Of a stretch of DNA of 64,000 nt, positions 1-8,943 are shown one piece after another (positions within the stretch are counted from its first letter, which is position 1; every line of letters starts with the position of its first letter). Origin of the DNA: Myroides phaeus (GTDB taxonomy: Bacteria > Bacteroidota > Bacteroidia > Flavobacteriales > Flavobacteriaceae). Where the stretch lies: NCBI RefSeq assembly GCF_900099675.1, contig NZ_FNDQ01000005.1, positions 78,591 to 142,590 on the forward strand, given 5' to 3'. The notes under the pieces were generated by a model that saw only the letters and a list, made by a program, of their open reading frames with translations, made no database searches and was not told where the DNA came from. Position numbers and translations under genes: made by a program.

Positions 1-2
1 AA

Positions 3-230
3 AAAATATCACACCATATTGAGCAAATAAACGTGAAAGTAATAGAAATGACTAATGAGCGTAAAAAAGCAAACAATATTGATGATATTGAATTACAAGC
101 GGAAGTTTACTGCAACAATGTGAAACCTTATTTTGACGTAATTCGCTACCACAGTGATAAGTTAGAAATGATGGTTGACAATGAATTGTGGACTTTGACA
201 AAGTACAGAGAGTTACTTTTTACTAATTAG
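3..230 (+). CDS. glnN: Glutamine synthetase type III, C-terminal end (5' truncated by window)
   Basis: The reading frame is open to the left edge of the window, so this is the last 75 or so codons of a longer gene rather than a small protein starting at the internal GTG or ATG codons. The C-terminal stretch with VKPYFDVIRYHSDKLE, then VDNELW and KYRELLF near the end, is the characteristic tail of type III glutamine synthetases (GlnN) of Bacteroidota. These are large enzymes of roughly 700-730 residues that make glutamine from glutamate, ammonia and ATP. No catalytic residues lie in the visible part, so identity rests on this tail motif alone. A strong hairpin terminator follows about 40 bases downstream. 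Confidence 0.8.
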   Translation, partial: KISHHIEQINVKVIEMTNERKKANNIDDIELQAEVYCNNVKPYFDVIRYHSDKLEMMVDNELWTLTKYRELLFTN

Positions 231-266
231 GATACACACTATCACTATACAACACAGCACTTATTG

Positions 267-300
267 AAAAAGGTCTTATCGTTTTGATAAGGCCTTTTTT
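267..300 (+). terminator. Rho-independent terminator after glnN
   Basis: A stem AAAGGTCTTATC pairs with GATAAGGCCTTT around a GTTTT loop, with one G-T wobble, followed by a run of T. It is positioned to end the glnN transcript. Confidence 0.85.
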
Positions 301-571
301 ATTGTCCTAAAAGCACTCTATACTGAAGTTTTTGGGGTATAAGAAGAAACTGTTTTTCACTGCACTATTGTCAACCTATTGGTTTGAATAGCTAATTTGT
401 TATTTATGCTGTACTTCGTAGCCGATAGGAAGTAAGTAAGTAAAATTTAGCCTGTACGTATGTTAAGCATTTGATAGCGTTGTAATTAGGCTTGATTTTT
501 TTTGTGTAATAATTATTGTTGTTCGTCATAGCAAACAAGGTGCCTTTTTGTTTGTGTTTTGTAGGGACCAA

Positions 572-671
572 GTACCACATTGGTACCACATTCGTTCTAA
601 AGACCTTCGGGAAATAGCCCCTATTTCCGGCTAAATGTGGTACTAATGTGGTACGAATGTCGAACAAGGTA
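572..671. repeat. Intergenic 11-bp-period inverted-repeat element (copy A)
   Basis: The word GTACCACATT occurs at 572-581 and 583-592, an 11-bp step. Its inverse AATGTGGTAC occurs at 634-643 and 645-654, again an 11-bp step. The arms can fold into a 20-bp stem with one mismatch. Nested in the centre is GGAAATAG (610-617) against CTATTTCC (621-628). The right edge carries CGAACAAGGTA (661-671), an 11-mer also found at the right edge of the element near 63.8 kb. It lies between glnN and the efflux operon, in DNA with no convincing gene. Function unknown. Confidence 0.7.
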
Positions 672-726
672 TAATTAAAACTCGTATAAGTCTCGTCGTT
701 GCTGGGTTTGAAGCGTGTATAAAAAA

Positions 727-758
727 GAGAGACCGTTACTAAAAAGCAACGGTCTCTC
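727..758 (-). terminator. Terminator of the metal-efflux operon
   Basis: A perfect 11-bp stem GAGAGACCGTT / AACGGTCTCTC has A-rich and T-rich flanks on both sides, so it can work in both directions. It lies about 20 bases beyond the stop codon of the minus-strand RND pump gene, which it most likely terminates. Confidence 0.85.
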
Positions 759-778
759 AAAAAAAAGGAATATGAACT

Positions 779-3700
779 TTATTTTTTCTCTTTGTCTTTA
801 TATGCCCAGTAGAAAACCTGTGGCAAGACAGTAAAGGATAATATCATACAAATAATCAATCCACCTACAATCATAATTGCTAATGGTTTCTGAATTTCAG
901 ACCCCATACCATTTGACAATGCAGCCGGTAATAATCCCATAGATCCCATTAGGGCAATCATAATAACAGGTCGGATTCTACTTTTAACCCCTTCGTGAAT
1001 AGCTTCTTTCAGAGGCATTCTACTGCGTAGGTTTTCTCGCATTTCACCAATCAGTACAATACCATCAATTGTAGCTACACCGAATAAGATAATAAATCCG
1101 ATACCCGCAGAAATACCAAAGATAGTTCCCGTAGCCCAAAGAGATATAAATCCACCGATGAAGGCAAACGGAATTGTCAAGGCTGAAATAGCGGTGTCTT
1201 TTACATTTCCGAAGTTAAAGTAAAGTAATACAAGAATTAAGATTAGCGATACTGGAACCACTAACATCAATTGATTTGCAGCACGTTCTTTACTTTCAAA
1301 CTCACCAGCCCATTCCATTTTGTTAGCCGTAGGTAAGTGTACTTCTTTCTCAACTTTTGCTTTTGCTTCAGCAATTGTGCTTCCTAAATCACGTCCCTCA
1401 ATACTGAAACCAACACCGATATATCTGCTACTTCCTTCTCTATAAATAAAAGCGGGACCAGTGTGGTAGTCAATCGTTGCAATCTCTTTCAGAGGCACTT
1501 GTTTTCCGTCTAATGTCGGAATTAAAATATCTTCAATTTTTTCAGCAGAATCTCTGTAATCTTTTTCAAAACGCAAGACAACATCAAACATTCTTTCATT
1601 TTCATAGAAAGTTGTAGCTGCTTGTCCTCCAATTGTCATTGCAATTACCGCTTGAGCATCAGCAGTAGTAACGGCATATTTAGCCATTTTATGATCGTGT
1701 AGTGCAATGCGAAGCTCAGGTAATCCAATATTTTTAAACACATTCAAATCAGTAATCCCCTCAACATCTTTTATACTACTTGCCACTTGATTAGCATATT
1801 TCTCAAGTTCAAATAAATCGTCACCGAATATTTTGATAACAAGCGAACTCTTAACACCCGCTACATACTCCTCAACGTTATCTTGTATTGGCTGACTAAA
1901 CCCAAAGTTTACACCAGGGTATTTCTCTAAAGAAACACGTATTTCCTCTAATAATTCGTCTTTTGAAATATGGCGTTTCCACTCATCTTGCGGTTTAAGC
2001 TCTGTGTGGAATTCAATATTAAAGAATCCAGTAGGGTCCGTACCATCATTAGGACGACCAGTTTGCGTTAACACAAAATCAACTTCATCGTATTCGCGAA
2101 TAATCGCTTTCATTTCTTTTGTCAAGCGAACAGACTCGTCTAAGTTGATACTACTTGGTAATGTAGCACGGATATATAAAGCCCCTTCGTTTAGTTTAGG
2201 TAAGAATTCAGAACCATAATAATGAAATCTAACCCCACAAACAACAAGGATAACTGCGAAGATTGAAATCGTTAGTTTCTTGTGCATATAACTCCAGTTG
2301 AACATTCTGTAAATATTCTTTTTGAAGAATCTTGAAATAACGTTTTCGCGCTCGCGTATATTTTTAGTTAATAGTAATTTACACATTGCAGGCACATACG
2401 TTAAGCTCAAGATCAACGATCCTAATAAAGCATAACCTAAGGTGAATGCAAGAGGTGAGAACATTTTACCTTCCACTTTTTGGAAAGAGAAGATAGGCAT
2501 TAAAGCAACAATCAAAATAAGAAGCGCAAAGAATATATATCCTGCTACGCTACTCGCACTTTTCTTAATAGTACCTAATTTAGACATACGATTAAAGCGT
2601 TGCATACCAACCGTTTCAGCACGTTTTTCGAGCCCCACAAACACGTGTTCTACAATCACCAATGTTCCTTCTAATAGCAAACCAAAGTCTAAAGCCCCCA
2701 TAGAAATAAGGTTGGCAGGAAGACCTTGTATTTTAAGCATTACAATAGCAAATAAGAAAGCTAAAGGAATAACAGAAGCAACAATAAATGTAGTTCTCCA
2801 ATTGTATAAAAAGATAAATACAATAAGCGACACTAAGATAATTCCCTCTACAAGGTTTTTAGTTACCGTGTGAACCGTTGTATTTACTAAGTCAGTTCTA
2901 TCAACAATCGGAATAATCTCTACATTCTTAGGTAAAATACGCTCATTCAAGTCTGCAATTTTCTCTTTTAAACTTGCGATTACAGCACTTGGATTTTCAC
3001 CACGTAACATAACTACAATTCCCTGTACCACATCATCTTCATCTTGAAAACCAACTTGACCTAAACGCGGTTTAGCAGCAATAGACACATTAGCAACGTG
3101 TTTAACTAAAATAGGTGTATTACCTTTTACCTCAATTAAGATATTCTCGATATCTTCTAAATTATCCAAAAGGCCAACACCTCTAACCACATACGCTTGG
3201 TCTCCACGTTGAATAACATCACCACCTACGTTGATATTACTCTTTTCAACGGCTTCATACACATCTAAAGGAGACAAGTCATAATTCACTAACTCCGTAG
3301 GGTTAATCTGAATTTCATAGATTTTCTCTTCCCCACCAAAACTTACAACATCTGCAATACCAGGTACTGAAAGAAGTTCTCTTTCAATCACCCAATCCTG
3401 AATAGCTGTAACCTCCTTGATAGGTAAGTCACTCTTAATGATATATCTAAATATTTCCCCCGTAGCCCCAGACGGAGCCTCAATTTCAAAGTCAGCTCCC
3501 TCAGGTAAGTCCACACTTCCCATACGGTTAGACGCATATTGTTGGGCGTAAAAATCGTCAATTTCATCATTAAACAATACAGTAACCACAGACAAACCAA
3601 AAAGCGATATAGATCGAACCTCTGCTTTGTTAGGAATTGTATTCATTTCTTTAGAAATAGGCAGTGTAATAAACTTTTCTATTTCCTCTGCACTACGACC

Positions 3701-3871
3701 AGGCCACTGAGTGATAATACGAGCTCTTGTATTCGTAACATCCGGAAAGGCTTCAATTGGTGTGTGTATATAACTATAGATTCCCCCAAAAAGCAATAAG
3801 AGTACTCCAAAAATTACAATAAATGTATTCTTAAGAGAAAAGGAAACTATATTCTGTACAAATTTTCGCAT
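779..3871 (-). CDS. CusA/CzcA-family heavy-metal efflux RND pump
   Basis: This is a 1030-residue inner-membrane proton-driven pump, the usual length for the heavy-metal-efflux RND family. With the adaptor and TolC genes encoded upstream it forms a tripartite channel that expels metal cations across both membranes. An N-terminal membrane helix (about 13-35) is followed by a large periplasmic domain, a helix block (about 335-520), a second periplasmic domain and a final helix block from about 865. Helix 4 carries the proton-relay region ALDFGLLLEG...VIVEH. Asp395 and Glu408 are in the expected places, but the second family Asp is replaced by Glu401. Metal specificity (Cu/Ag against Zn/Co/Cd) cannot be read from the sequence. 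It is the third gene of a tolC-adaptor-pump operon, 20 bases after the adaptor. Confidence 0.92.
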   Translation of the reverse strand: MRKFVQNIVSFSLKNTFIVIFGVLLLLFGGIYSYIHTPIEAFPDVTNTRARIITQWPGRSAEEIEKFITLPISKEMNTIPNKAEVRSISLFGLSVVTVLFNDEIDDFYAQQYASNRMGSVDLPEGADFEIEAPSGATGEIFRYIIKSDLPIKEVTAIQDWVIERELLSVPGIADVVSFGGEEKIYEIQINPTELVNYDLSPLDVYEAVEKSNINVGGDVIQRGDQAYVVRGVGLLDNLEDIENILIEVKGNTPILVKHVANVSIAAKPRLGQVGFQDEDDVVQGIVVMLRGENPSAVIASLKEKIADLNERILPKNVEIIPIVDRTDLVNTTVHTVTKNLVEGIILVSLIVFIFLYNWRTTFIVASVIPLAFLFAIVMLKIQGLPANLISMGALDFGLLLEGTLVIVEHVFVGLEKRAETVGMQRFNRMSKLGTIKKSASSVAGYIFFALLILIVALMPIFSFQKVEGKMFSPLAFTLGYALLGSLILSLTYVPAMCKLLLTKNIRERENVISRFFKKNIYRMFNWSYMHKKLTISIFAVILVVCGVRFHYYGSEFLPKLNEGALYIRATLPSSINLDESVRLTKEMKAIIREYDEVDFVLTQTGRPNDGTDPTGFFNIEFHTELKPQDEWKRHISKDELLEEIRVSLEKYPGVNFGFSQPIQDNVEEYVAGVKSSLVIKIFGDDLFELEKYANQVASSIKDVEGITDLNVFKNIGLPELRIALHDHKMAKYAVTTADAQAVIAMTIGGQAATTFYENERMFDVVLRFEKDYRDSAEKIEDILIPTLDGKQVPLKEIATIDYHTGPAFIYREGSSRYIGVGFSIEGRDLGSTIAEAKAKVEKEVHLPTANKMEWAGEFESKERAANQLMLVVPVSLILILVLLYFNFGNVKDTAISALTIPFAFIGGFISLWATGTIFGISAGIGFIILFGVATIDGIVLIGEMRENLRSRMPLKEAIHEGVKSRIRPVIMIALMGSMGLLPAALSNGMGSEIQKPLAIMIVGGLIICMILSFTVLPQVFYWAYKDKEKK

Positions 3872-3891
3872 AATTAGCTAAGCTTTAGAGA

Positions 3892-5010
3892 TTATAAACT
3901 ATTGTTTAATTGCTCATACAATAGCAACTCGTTAGTAGTTACTACTGTTTCATTTTCTTCAACACCCTCGCTGATGTATGTATATAAGTTGTTTTTAGAC
4001 GTAGGAGTTATCTTGCGTATCTCATAGTTACATTCATCTTTATAAACAACTACATAGTTTTGATTGTTGTCAAAAACAATAGCGTTATTAGGAACAGCAA
4101 GTGCTTGTCCTTTATCTGTTTTAAGTTGGATAATAATATCAGCCGCCATACCTGGTTTTAGCTTCATTTCTTTGTTTTCAAGTACAATACGCGCCTTTAA
4201 TACACGTTCTTCACTATCAAAAACTTGAGACATTTTAGATACCTTACCAGAGAAATATTCATCAGGGTAGGCAAGTGTTGCAACTTTTACCTCTAAATTT
4301 GGTTCAATGTGTCTCATATTCGTAGCATACACATTCGCCATAATCCAAACATCCTCTAAGTTTGCAATCGTAAACAAAGGTTCCTCACCACCAGCAATCG
4401 GCATTCCTGCTGCAATAGCCTTTGTAACTATATAACCCGCTTGAGGGGCAACAACTTTAAATACCCCAGAGTGGTCAGCATTATTGAAAACAGCTAAATT
4501 ATTCTTAGCTGAGTTTAATTTACTCTTCAATACATTAACATCCTCTTGCGCCTCAATTAGTTCTTTTTGAGAAGCGATACCATCTTTAAACATAGATTCA
4601 ACAGATTGGAGTTCGCGTTGCGCTACTTTCAATTCCGCTTCAGTTGATTTTAGTTCGTCATAGAACTCGTTTAAATCCGTACTCTTTATCTCAGCTAACA
4701 ATTGTCCTTTTTTCACATAATCACCTAAAGAGAAGTAAGTGTTTGTAACCACCCCATCAACAAGACTTGTAAAAGGAATTGTTTTATCTTGATTATAATC
4801 GACATAACCATTTAAGGTTAAACTCTTTTCAATAGGTTTAAGTGTTACTTTTTCAAAAGTAAGTCCCTCCTTAATACTTGCAGTGATGCAGTTAGAAGTA
4901 CTTTCAGTCTGTTCAGCACTTTTAGGTTCTTTATTGCAACTCACAAGGAATGCGCTAAAAAGAGCAGCAGTTAATAAGGTATATCTTGGCATAATTTTGA
5001 TTGTTTTCAT
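3892..5010 (-). CDS. Efflux RND periplasmic adaptor (CusB/CzcB type), lipoprotein
   Basis: This is the membrane-fusion protein that links the RND pump to the outer-membrane channel. The start at 5010 gives an N-terminus MKTIKIMPR with a signal sequence and a lipobox ending FLVSC, so the mature protein is probably lipid-anchored. The open frame extends eight codons further upstream but would overlap the preceding gene, so the inner Met is preferred. The order is barrel-sandwich half (about 80-115), coiled-coil hairpin rich in E, K and L (about 115-175), second lipoyl half and beta-barrel (about 190-300). It starts one base after the tolC-type gene ends, which suggests translational coupling. 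Confidence 0.9.
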   Translation of the reverse strand: MKTIKIMPRYTLLTAALFSAFLVSCNKEPKSAEQTESTSNCITASIKEGLTFEKVTLKPIEKSLTLNGYVDYNQDKTIPFTSLVDGVVTNTYFSLGDYVKKGQLLAEIKSTDLNEFYDELKSTEAELKVAQRELQSVESMFKDGIASQKELIEAQEDVNVLKSKLNSAKNNLAVFNNADHSGVFKVVAPQAGYIVTKAIAAGMPIAGGEEPLFTIANLEDVWIMANVYATNMRHIEPNLEVKVATLAYPDEYFSGKVSKMSQVFDSEERVLKARIVLENKEMKLKPGMAADIIIQLKTDKGQALAVPNNAIVFDNNQNYVVVYKDECNYEIRKITPTSKNNLYTYISEGVEENETVVTTNELLLYEQLNNSL

Positions 5011-5011
5011 T

Positions 5012-6292
5012 TTATAATTCTTTTCCAATAGCAAACTGTAGTTTTTCGTAGTGATCCGTTAAGTCTTTTTTCGTTTCAAGTAATATTGTTTTGTTGTCGA
5101 TATACGCTTCTACAAAATCTAAATATTCGATTAAGCTCACATTTCTCTTTTGAAAGTTTTTGTTGTAAGCCTCTAATAGGTTGTCTAACTGCAATTCGTA
5201 ATCACTATCAATATCTTTATACAACTCATTGGCGTGGTAGTAATTTCTAAAAGCCTCAACAATATCGTTTGCCAGTTCATTCATCTTATTCTGCGTTTCT
5301 AACTTAGCAATTTCAATATCCAGTTTAGCCTCCTTAATATTTCCTTTATTTCTGTCGAAAATTGGTAAATCAAAAGAAATTCCGAAACCAACAAAATCAG
5401 TCATAATTCCACCACCTCGATCATAATCAACACCCAAAGTGATATCAGGAACACGCTCTGCTTTTTCAATCTCAAGCTTTTTAAGCGATTGTTGCTCTAA
5501 GTTTTTACTCAACAAAGCATCAGGATGTTGCTCTTGGGCCGTAATGATCCAGTTCTCTAATTCGATTTCCGAAAGTTCCTTTTCAGGAACAGAAAGCGGA
5601 TCAGTAATGATAATATTAGTATATCGACCAATGTTGATGAAGTTCTTCAGGTCCTTTAAAGCTTCTTCTAAGTCGTTATTAATAGACATCAGTTCCTTTT
5701 TAAACTGAAGTTCAGCTGCTTTAAGACGGATAAATTCAGCCTGGCTGATATTTCCGTGATCCAATTGATTCTTATAAGCAACGATAAGCGATTTAGTATT
5801 GTTAATTTGTTTTTCAAAGATTAACTTCTGTTGTTGAAGCACTTGAAGCTGTGAGAATGTATTTCTCAATTCAAGCTTAGCCGCTCTTAATACACTTTCA
5901 AATTCCTGTGTTTTTTCTTCAATCGTTAATTTTTGAAGAGCAATATTCTTACGGCGTTTACCACCTGTTTGTATCAGTTGTTCTAAATGGAAAGCAAACT
6001 GTTGAGATTCCCCCCAATTTCCAAATAAGATAGGTTGTTCTTCTATATTTCTTGTTTTCCAAAGATTAACTTCTGCAATTTCAAAAGTTGGGTTGGGCCA
6101 TAATCTCGCTTGCAGGAGTTGTGCTTCAGCTTGAGAAATCTCCATTCTCTTAGCAAGGATATCTAAGTTTTGTTCTAAGAATAAAGCTTCAGCTTGCTCT
6201 TTAGAGAGCTGTAGTGTAGTGTTATCAGTTTGTTGTCCGTAAGACATCGTTGAGATAACACAGGTTAATGTAAAAAAAATCTTCTTAAACAT
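5012..6292 (-). CDS. TolC-family outer-membrane channel (CusC/CzcC type)
   Basis: This outer-membrane exit duct is the first gene of the efflux operon. The start at 6292 (MFKKIFFTLTCVISTMSYGQ) gives a clean signal peptide; the longer frame starting at 6316 would add eight residues before it. The mature protein shows two repeats of long alpha-helical coiled coil (for example residues about 40-75, 135-220, 330-420), as in outer-membrane efflux proteins. About 425 residues is typical for the czcC/cusC group. A possible minus-strand -7 element TAATTTTG lies at 6314-6321, but no good -33 partner is visible. No metal-responsive regulator gene is adjacent. Confidence 0.9.
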   Translation of the reverse strand: MFKKIFFTLTCVISTMSYGQQTDNTTLQLSKEQAEALFLEQNLDILAKRMEISQAEAQLLQARLWPNPTFEIAEVNLWKTRNIEEQPILFGNWGESQQFAFHLEQLIQTGGKRRKNIALQKLTIEEKTQEFESVLRAAKLELRNTFSQLQVLQQQKLIFEKQINNTKSLIVAYKNQLDHGNISQAEFIRLKAAELQFKKELMSINNDLEEALKDLKNFINIGRYTNIIITDPLSVPEKELSEIELENWIITAQEQHPDALLSKNLEQQSLKKLEIEKAERVPDITLGVDYDRGGGIMTDFVGFGISFDLPIFDRNKGNIKEAKLDIEIAKLETQNKMNELANDIVEAFRNYYHANELYKDIDSDYELQLDNLLEAYNKNFQKRNVSLIEYLDFVEAYIDNKTILLETKKDLTDHYEKLQFAIGKEL

Positions 6293-6321
6293 AGTAATGA
6301 CTAATTTGAATGACAAAATTA

Positions 6322-7375
6322 TTATCTGGTTGTTATAAGCTAATTTGAGTTTGATTAAATACAGATTAGAGCAAGATTAGAATTCGGTTAGAGAATTAGA
6401 AATAGTTGCTCTTTCTTAAATAAAGCTACTACAATAATTAGATTAAATACTTTTTTTAAAATGTGTTAGTCAATAAATATGCCAAATAGTGATTATTTTT
6501 TTGTTATTAAATGATGTTTTTATCCAATAAATAGAGGGGGATTTATTTATATAATATTTAAAATACTTTAAAAGTGATATTTTATTAACAATAAAGGAAG
6601 TTTGTAAAATATGTAAAAAATTAGATAAAAATAGTAAGATAATCACCATATACTTAAATGGGGGAGTTGTTCATTGGTTTTATTTATTTTAAAGCCCTTT
6701 TATTATTGGTCAGAAATAATAAGCAATCGATTTTAGATAGTTATATATAGGAGTATAAAGTTTGTGATACTGCGTTAAATTTTTGCTTTTTTTAGGAGTA
6801 GTTTACCTTGCTATTTTTGAGATTAAAACTCTCATTTTTTAGAAAAGAAATAGATTTTAGGCTTTTATTTTGTTTAATACACGAAAAGTAGGATTACAGA
6901 AACAACTCAGATCGTGTGTTTTTTAATTTTTTTATTGTTAATGAAAAAAAAATATGAGTAAGAAAATAGTGAATGATAAGTTTTGTTGATTCTTAAGTGG
7001 TTAAAGCTTCGATTAGTATATGTTTTGACTATCGCAAGTTGTAATTATATTTTATCAAGTCGCTTTCCATAAAGGAAGCGAGCGTATTGCTATGTGTTCA
7101 TAAAAACTTGTTATAGTTGAAAATATCTTTGAATGTTATTAAAAAAAAGCGGTTGGTGGTTTCTAAATAGGAAAGGTTTTGTTGAGTTTTTTATAATTAC
7201 GCTAATTGTGAAATGTTAAAATTTTGTATGCCCAGTTAAAGATTTAGGTCTTGGCAAGATAATTGATTTGTGTGTATAAAATTTATTATTGCGAACTTTT
7301 ATTAGTAATAAGTGTTTAATTGTATCACTATTAAGGATTATTAGTATGGAAAGTTTGTTTTGTTAAATAATTAGA
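6322..7375. other. 1.05-kb gene-free AT-rich region
   Basis: No open reading frame over 60 codons with plausible coding character and no recognisable RNA gene was found on either strand. The sequence is extremely AT-rich with many homopolymer runs. A bulged hairpin (CGCTTTCC...GGAAGCG, about 7061-7081) is the only noticeable fold. Leader and promoter sequence for the two diverging genes presumably lies here. Confidence 0.6.
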
Positions 7376-7394
7376 TAAGGATGTTTTATCCTTA
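7376..7394. promoter_or_regulatory. Probable operator of the downstream HTH regulator
   Basis: TAAGGAT, a 5-base spacer and ATCCTTA form a perfect dyad 36 bases before the start codon of the HTH/S24-like gene. A further half-site TAAGGAT lies at 7332-7338. The size and position suit autoregulation by a CI-like dimer. Binding itself is inferred. Confidence 0.5.
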
Positions 7395-7429
7395 AAACAA
7401 ATAGATGTCTAAAAAAAAAACTATGAGCT

Positions 7430-8068
7430 ATGCAAAACGCAACTACTGTAATTAAGAAACTTAAGAAATTACTTGAGATTAAAACGGATTTGGAATTATC
7501 TGATATTTTGAAGGTAAAGCCTAATACTATATCTTCTTGGAAGAAGAGAAATAGTTTGCAATATGAAGGAATTATTGAAATATGTAAAGAGCATCGTATT
7601 GATTTAAATGAATTGTTTTTAAAGGAGTCTACTATTGTAAAGAGTAATTCTTTTTTAAAAAAACAAGTAAAGATGATTTCATTAGATCATCAATTTGAAT
7701 ATTTTTTAGATTCAGAGAAAGTATTAAAAGACGCACCAAAGTTTGTATTTCCTACAACTGAAGAAGTAGATATGGCTTTTCAAGTTGCTTCTGAAAATAT
7801 GTATCCTACTTTAAAAGTTTCATCTTATGTTATTACTAAAAAAATAGATATAAAAGATATTCAGCCCTGGCATTTATACCTATTTGTTTTAAAAGGTAGG
7901 GGACTGATGACGTATAGGTTTAAACGTGTTTTAGAAAATAATCATTTACTATTTGTTAGTGATAATTCGAGCTATGAAAACTTAGATGTTGCTCCATCGG
8001 ATATCATAGAGATTTTCTGTATTAGAGGAGCTTTTTTGCCAAATTTTAAAGGGATTGGTGATTTGTAG
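7430..8068 (+). CDS. CI/LexA-like transcriptional regulator with degenerate S24 peptidase domain
   Basis: Residues about 5-65 form a helix-turn-helix of the phage CI-repressor type (KVKPNTISSWKKR is the recognition region). Residues about 105-205 look like a LexA/CI S24 domain. In that family the nucleophile Ser directly precedes the Met of the SM-x-P motif. Here the motif reads ASENMYPTL, with Asn123 at the Ser position, although the partner Lys165 (YRFKRV) is present. The protein is therefore probably unable to self-cleave and is a stable repressor or a regulator with a non-proteolytic switch. It stands alone with its own upstream dyad and has no phage genes around it. Its targets are unknown. 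Confidence 0.75.
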   Translation: MQNATTVIKKLKKLLEIKTDLELSDILKVKPNTISSWKKRNSLQYEGIIEICKEHRIDLNELFLKESTIVKSNSFLKKQVKMISLDHQFEYFLDSEKVLKDAPKFVFPTTEEVDMAFQVASENMYPTLKVSSYVITKKIDIKDIQPWHLYLFVLKGRGLMTYRFKRVLENNHLLFVSDNSSYENLDVAPSDIIEIFCIRGAFLPNFKGIGDL

Positions 8069-8160
8069 GCTCTATTAGTTAAAGTGTTTTTACAAAGCAA
8101 TTAAAGCTATCTATTGTAAGCATTGAGTGAGTTCATTATCTTTGAATAAATTATAGAAAA

Positions 8161-8826
8161 ATGAAACTTACATCCTCAAGTTGGAATAAATATTTAAAAG
8201 CAGAATTCGAAAAAGACTATTTTAAGAATTTAGAAGAAACAGTAAACTTAGCGTATGAAACTGCCGTAGTTTTTCCTCCAAAAGAAGAGGTGTTTAAAGC
8301 ACTTGAGATGATTAATTTTAACGATGTACGTGTTGTTATCTTAGGGCAAGATCCTTACCATGGTATGTTTCAGGCTAATGGATTGTCTTTTTCTGTTAAT
8401 AGAGGGGTGAAATTACCTCCGAGTTTAGTTAATATTTACAAAGAATTAGAGACAGACTTAGGTATTAAAAATCGCTGTGGAGATTTGACTGCTTGGGCAG
8501 AACAAGGAGTGTTATTGTTAAATGCAACATTGACTGTAGAGCAAAAAAGGGCAGGTTCACATCAAAAGATGGGCTGGGAAATTTTTACAGATAAGGTTAT
8601 AGAATGTTTGTCAGAAAAAAGAGATGGTATTGTTTTTATTTTATGGGGTAGTTATGCTCAGAAAAAAGGGAAGAATATAGATAGGAATAAACATTTGGTT
8701 ATAGAAACTGCGCATCCATCGCCTTTGTCGGTGTATCGTGGATTTTATGGGAGTAAACCTTTTTCTAAAACGAATGATTACTTAGTGTCAAGAGGTTTAA
8801 AAGCAATTAATTGGGAGGTTAAATAA
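8161..8826 (+). CDS. ung: Uracil-DNA glycosylase, family 1
   Basis: This enzyme removes uracil from DNA in the first step of base excision repair. The catalytic water-activating motif GQDPYH (about 61-66), the uracil-stacking Phe of LSFSV, the base-specificity Asn in LLLNATLTV, and the C-terminal HPSPLS motif with its intercalating Leu are all present. The length of 221 residues is normal for Ung. It is a single gene facing the proline dehydrogenase gene, with a shared terminator between them. Confidence 0.97.
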   Translation: MKLTSSSWNKYLKAEFEKDYFKNLEETVNLAYETAVVFPPKEEVFKALEMINFNDVRVVILGQDPYHGMFQANGLSFSVNRGVKLPPSLVNIYKELETDLGIKNRCGDLTAWAEQGVLLLNATLTVEQKRAGSHQKMGWEIFTDKVIECLSEKRDGIVFILWGSYAQKKGKNIDRNKHLVIETAHPSPLSVYRGFYGSKPFSKTNDYLVSRGLKAINWEVK

Positions 8827-8894
8827 GTAGCTTATTTCTCTTATTTAAAGGCAATTTTAATGCTGTAAAATAAGGAAGGATAATATAAAAAAAA

Positions 8895-8920
8895 AGCACT
8901 ACTGAAATTTCAGTAGTGCT
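8895..8920. terminator. Bidirectional terminator between ung and prodh
   Basis: A perfect 26-base palindrome (AGCACTACTGAAA and its complement) is flanked by A8 on the left and T7 on the right, between two convergent genes. Confidence 0.92.
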
Positions 8921-8943
8921 TTTTTTATGAAGTATATCAAGCG

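Noticed and set aside
404..760. 118-codon minus-strand frame before the efflux operon terminator
   Set aside because: It runs through the inverted-repeat element A and the terminator hairpin, begins inside the terminator, and its translation is low-complexity with no domain. I treat it as spurious.
7061..7081. Bulged hairpin CGCTTTCC...GGAAGCG in the 6.3-7.4 kb gap as a terminator or small RNA
   Set aside because: No T run follows, no promoter precedes it, and nothing else supports a transcript.
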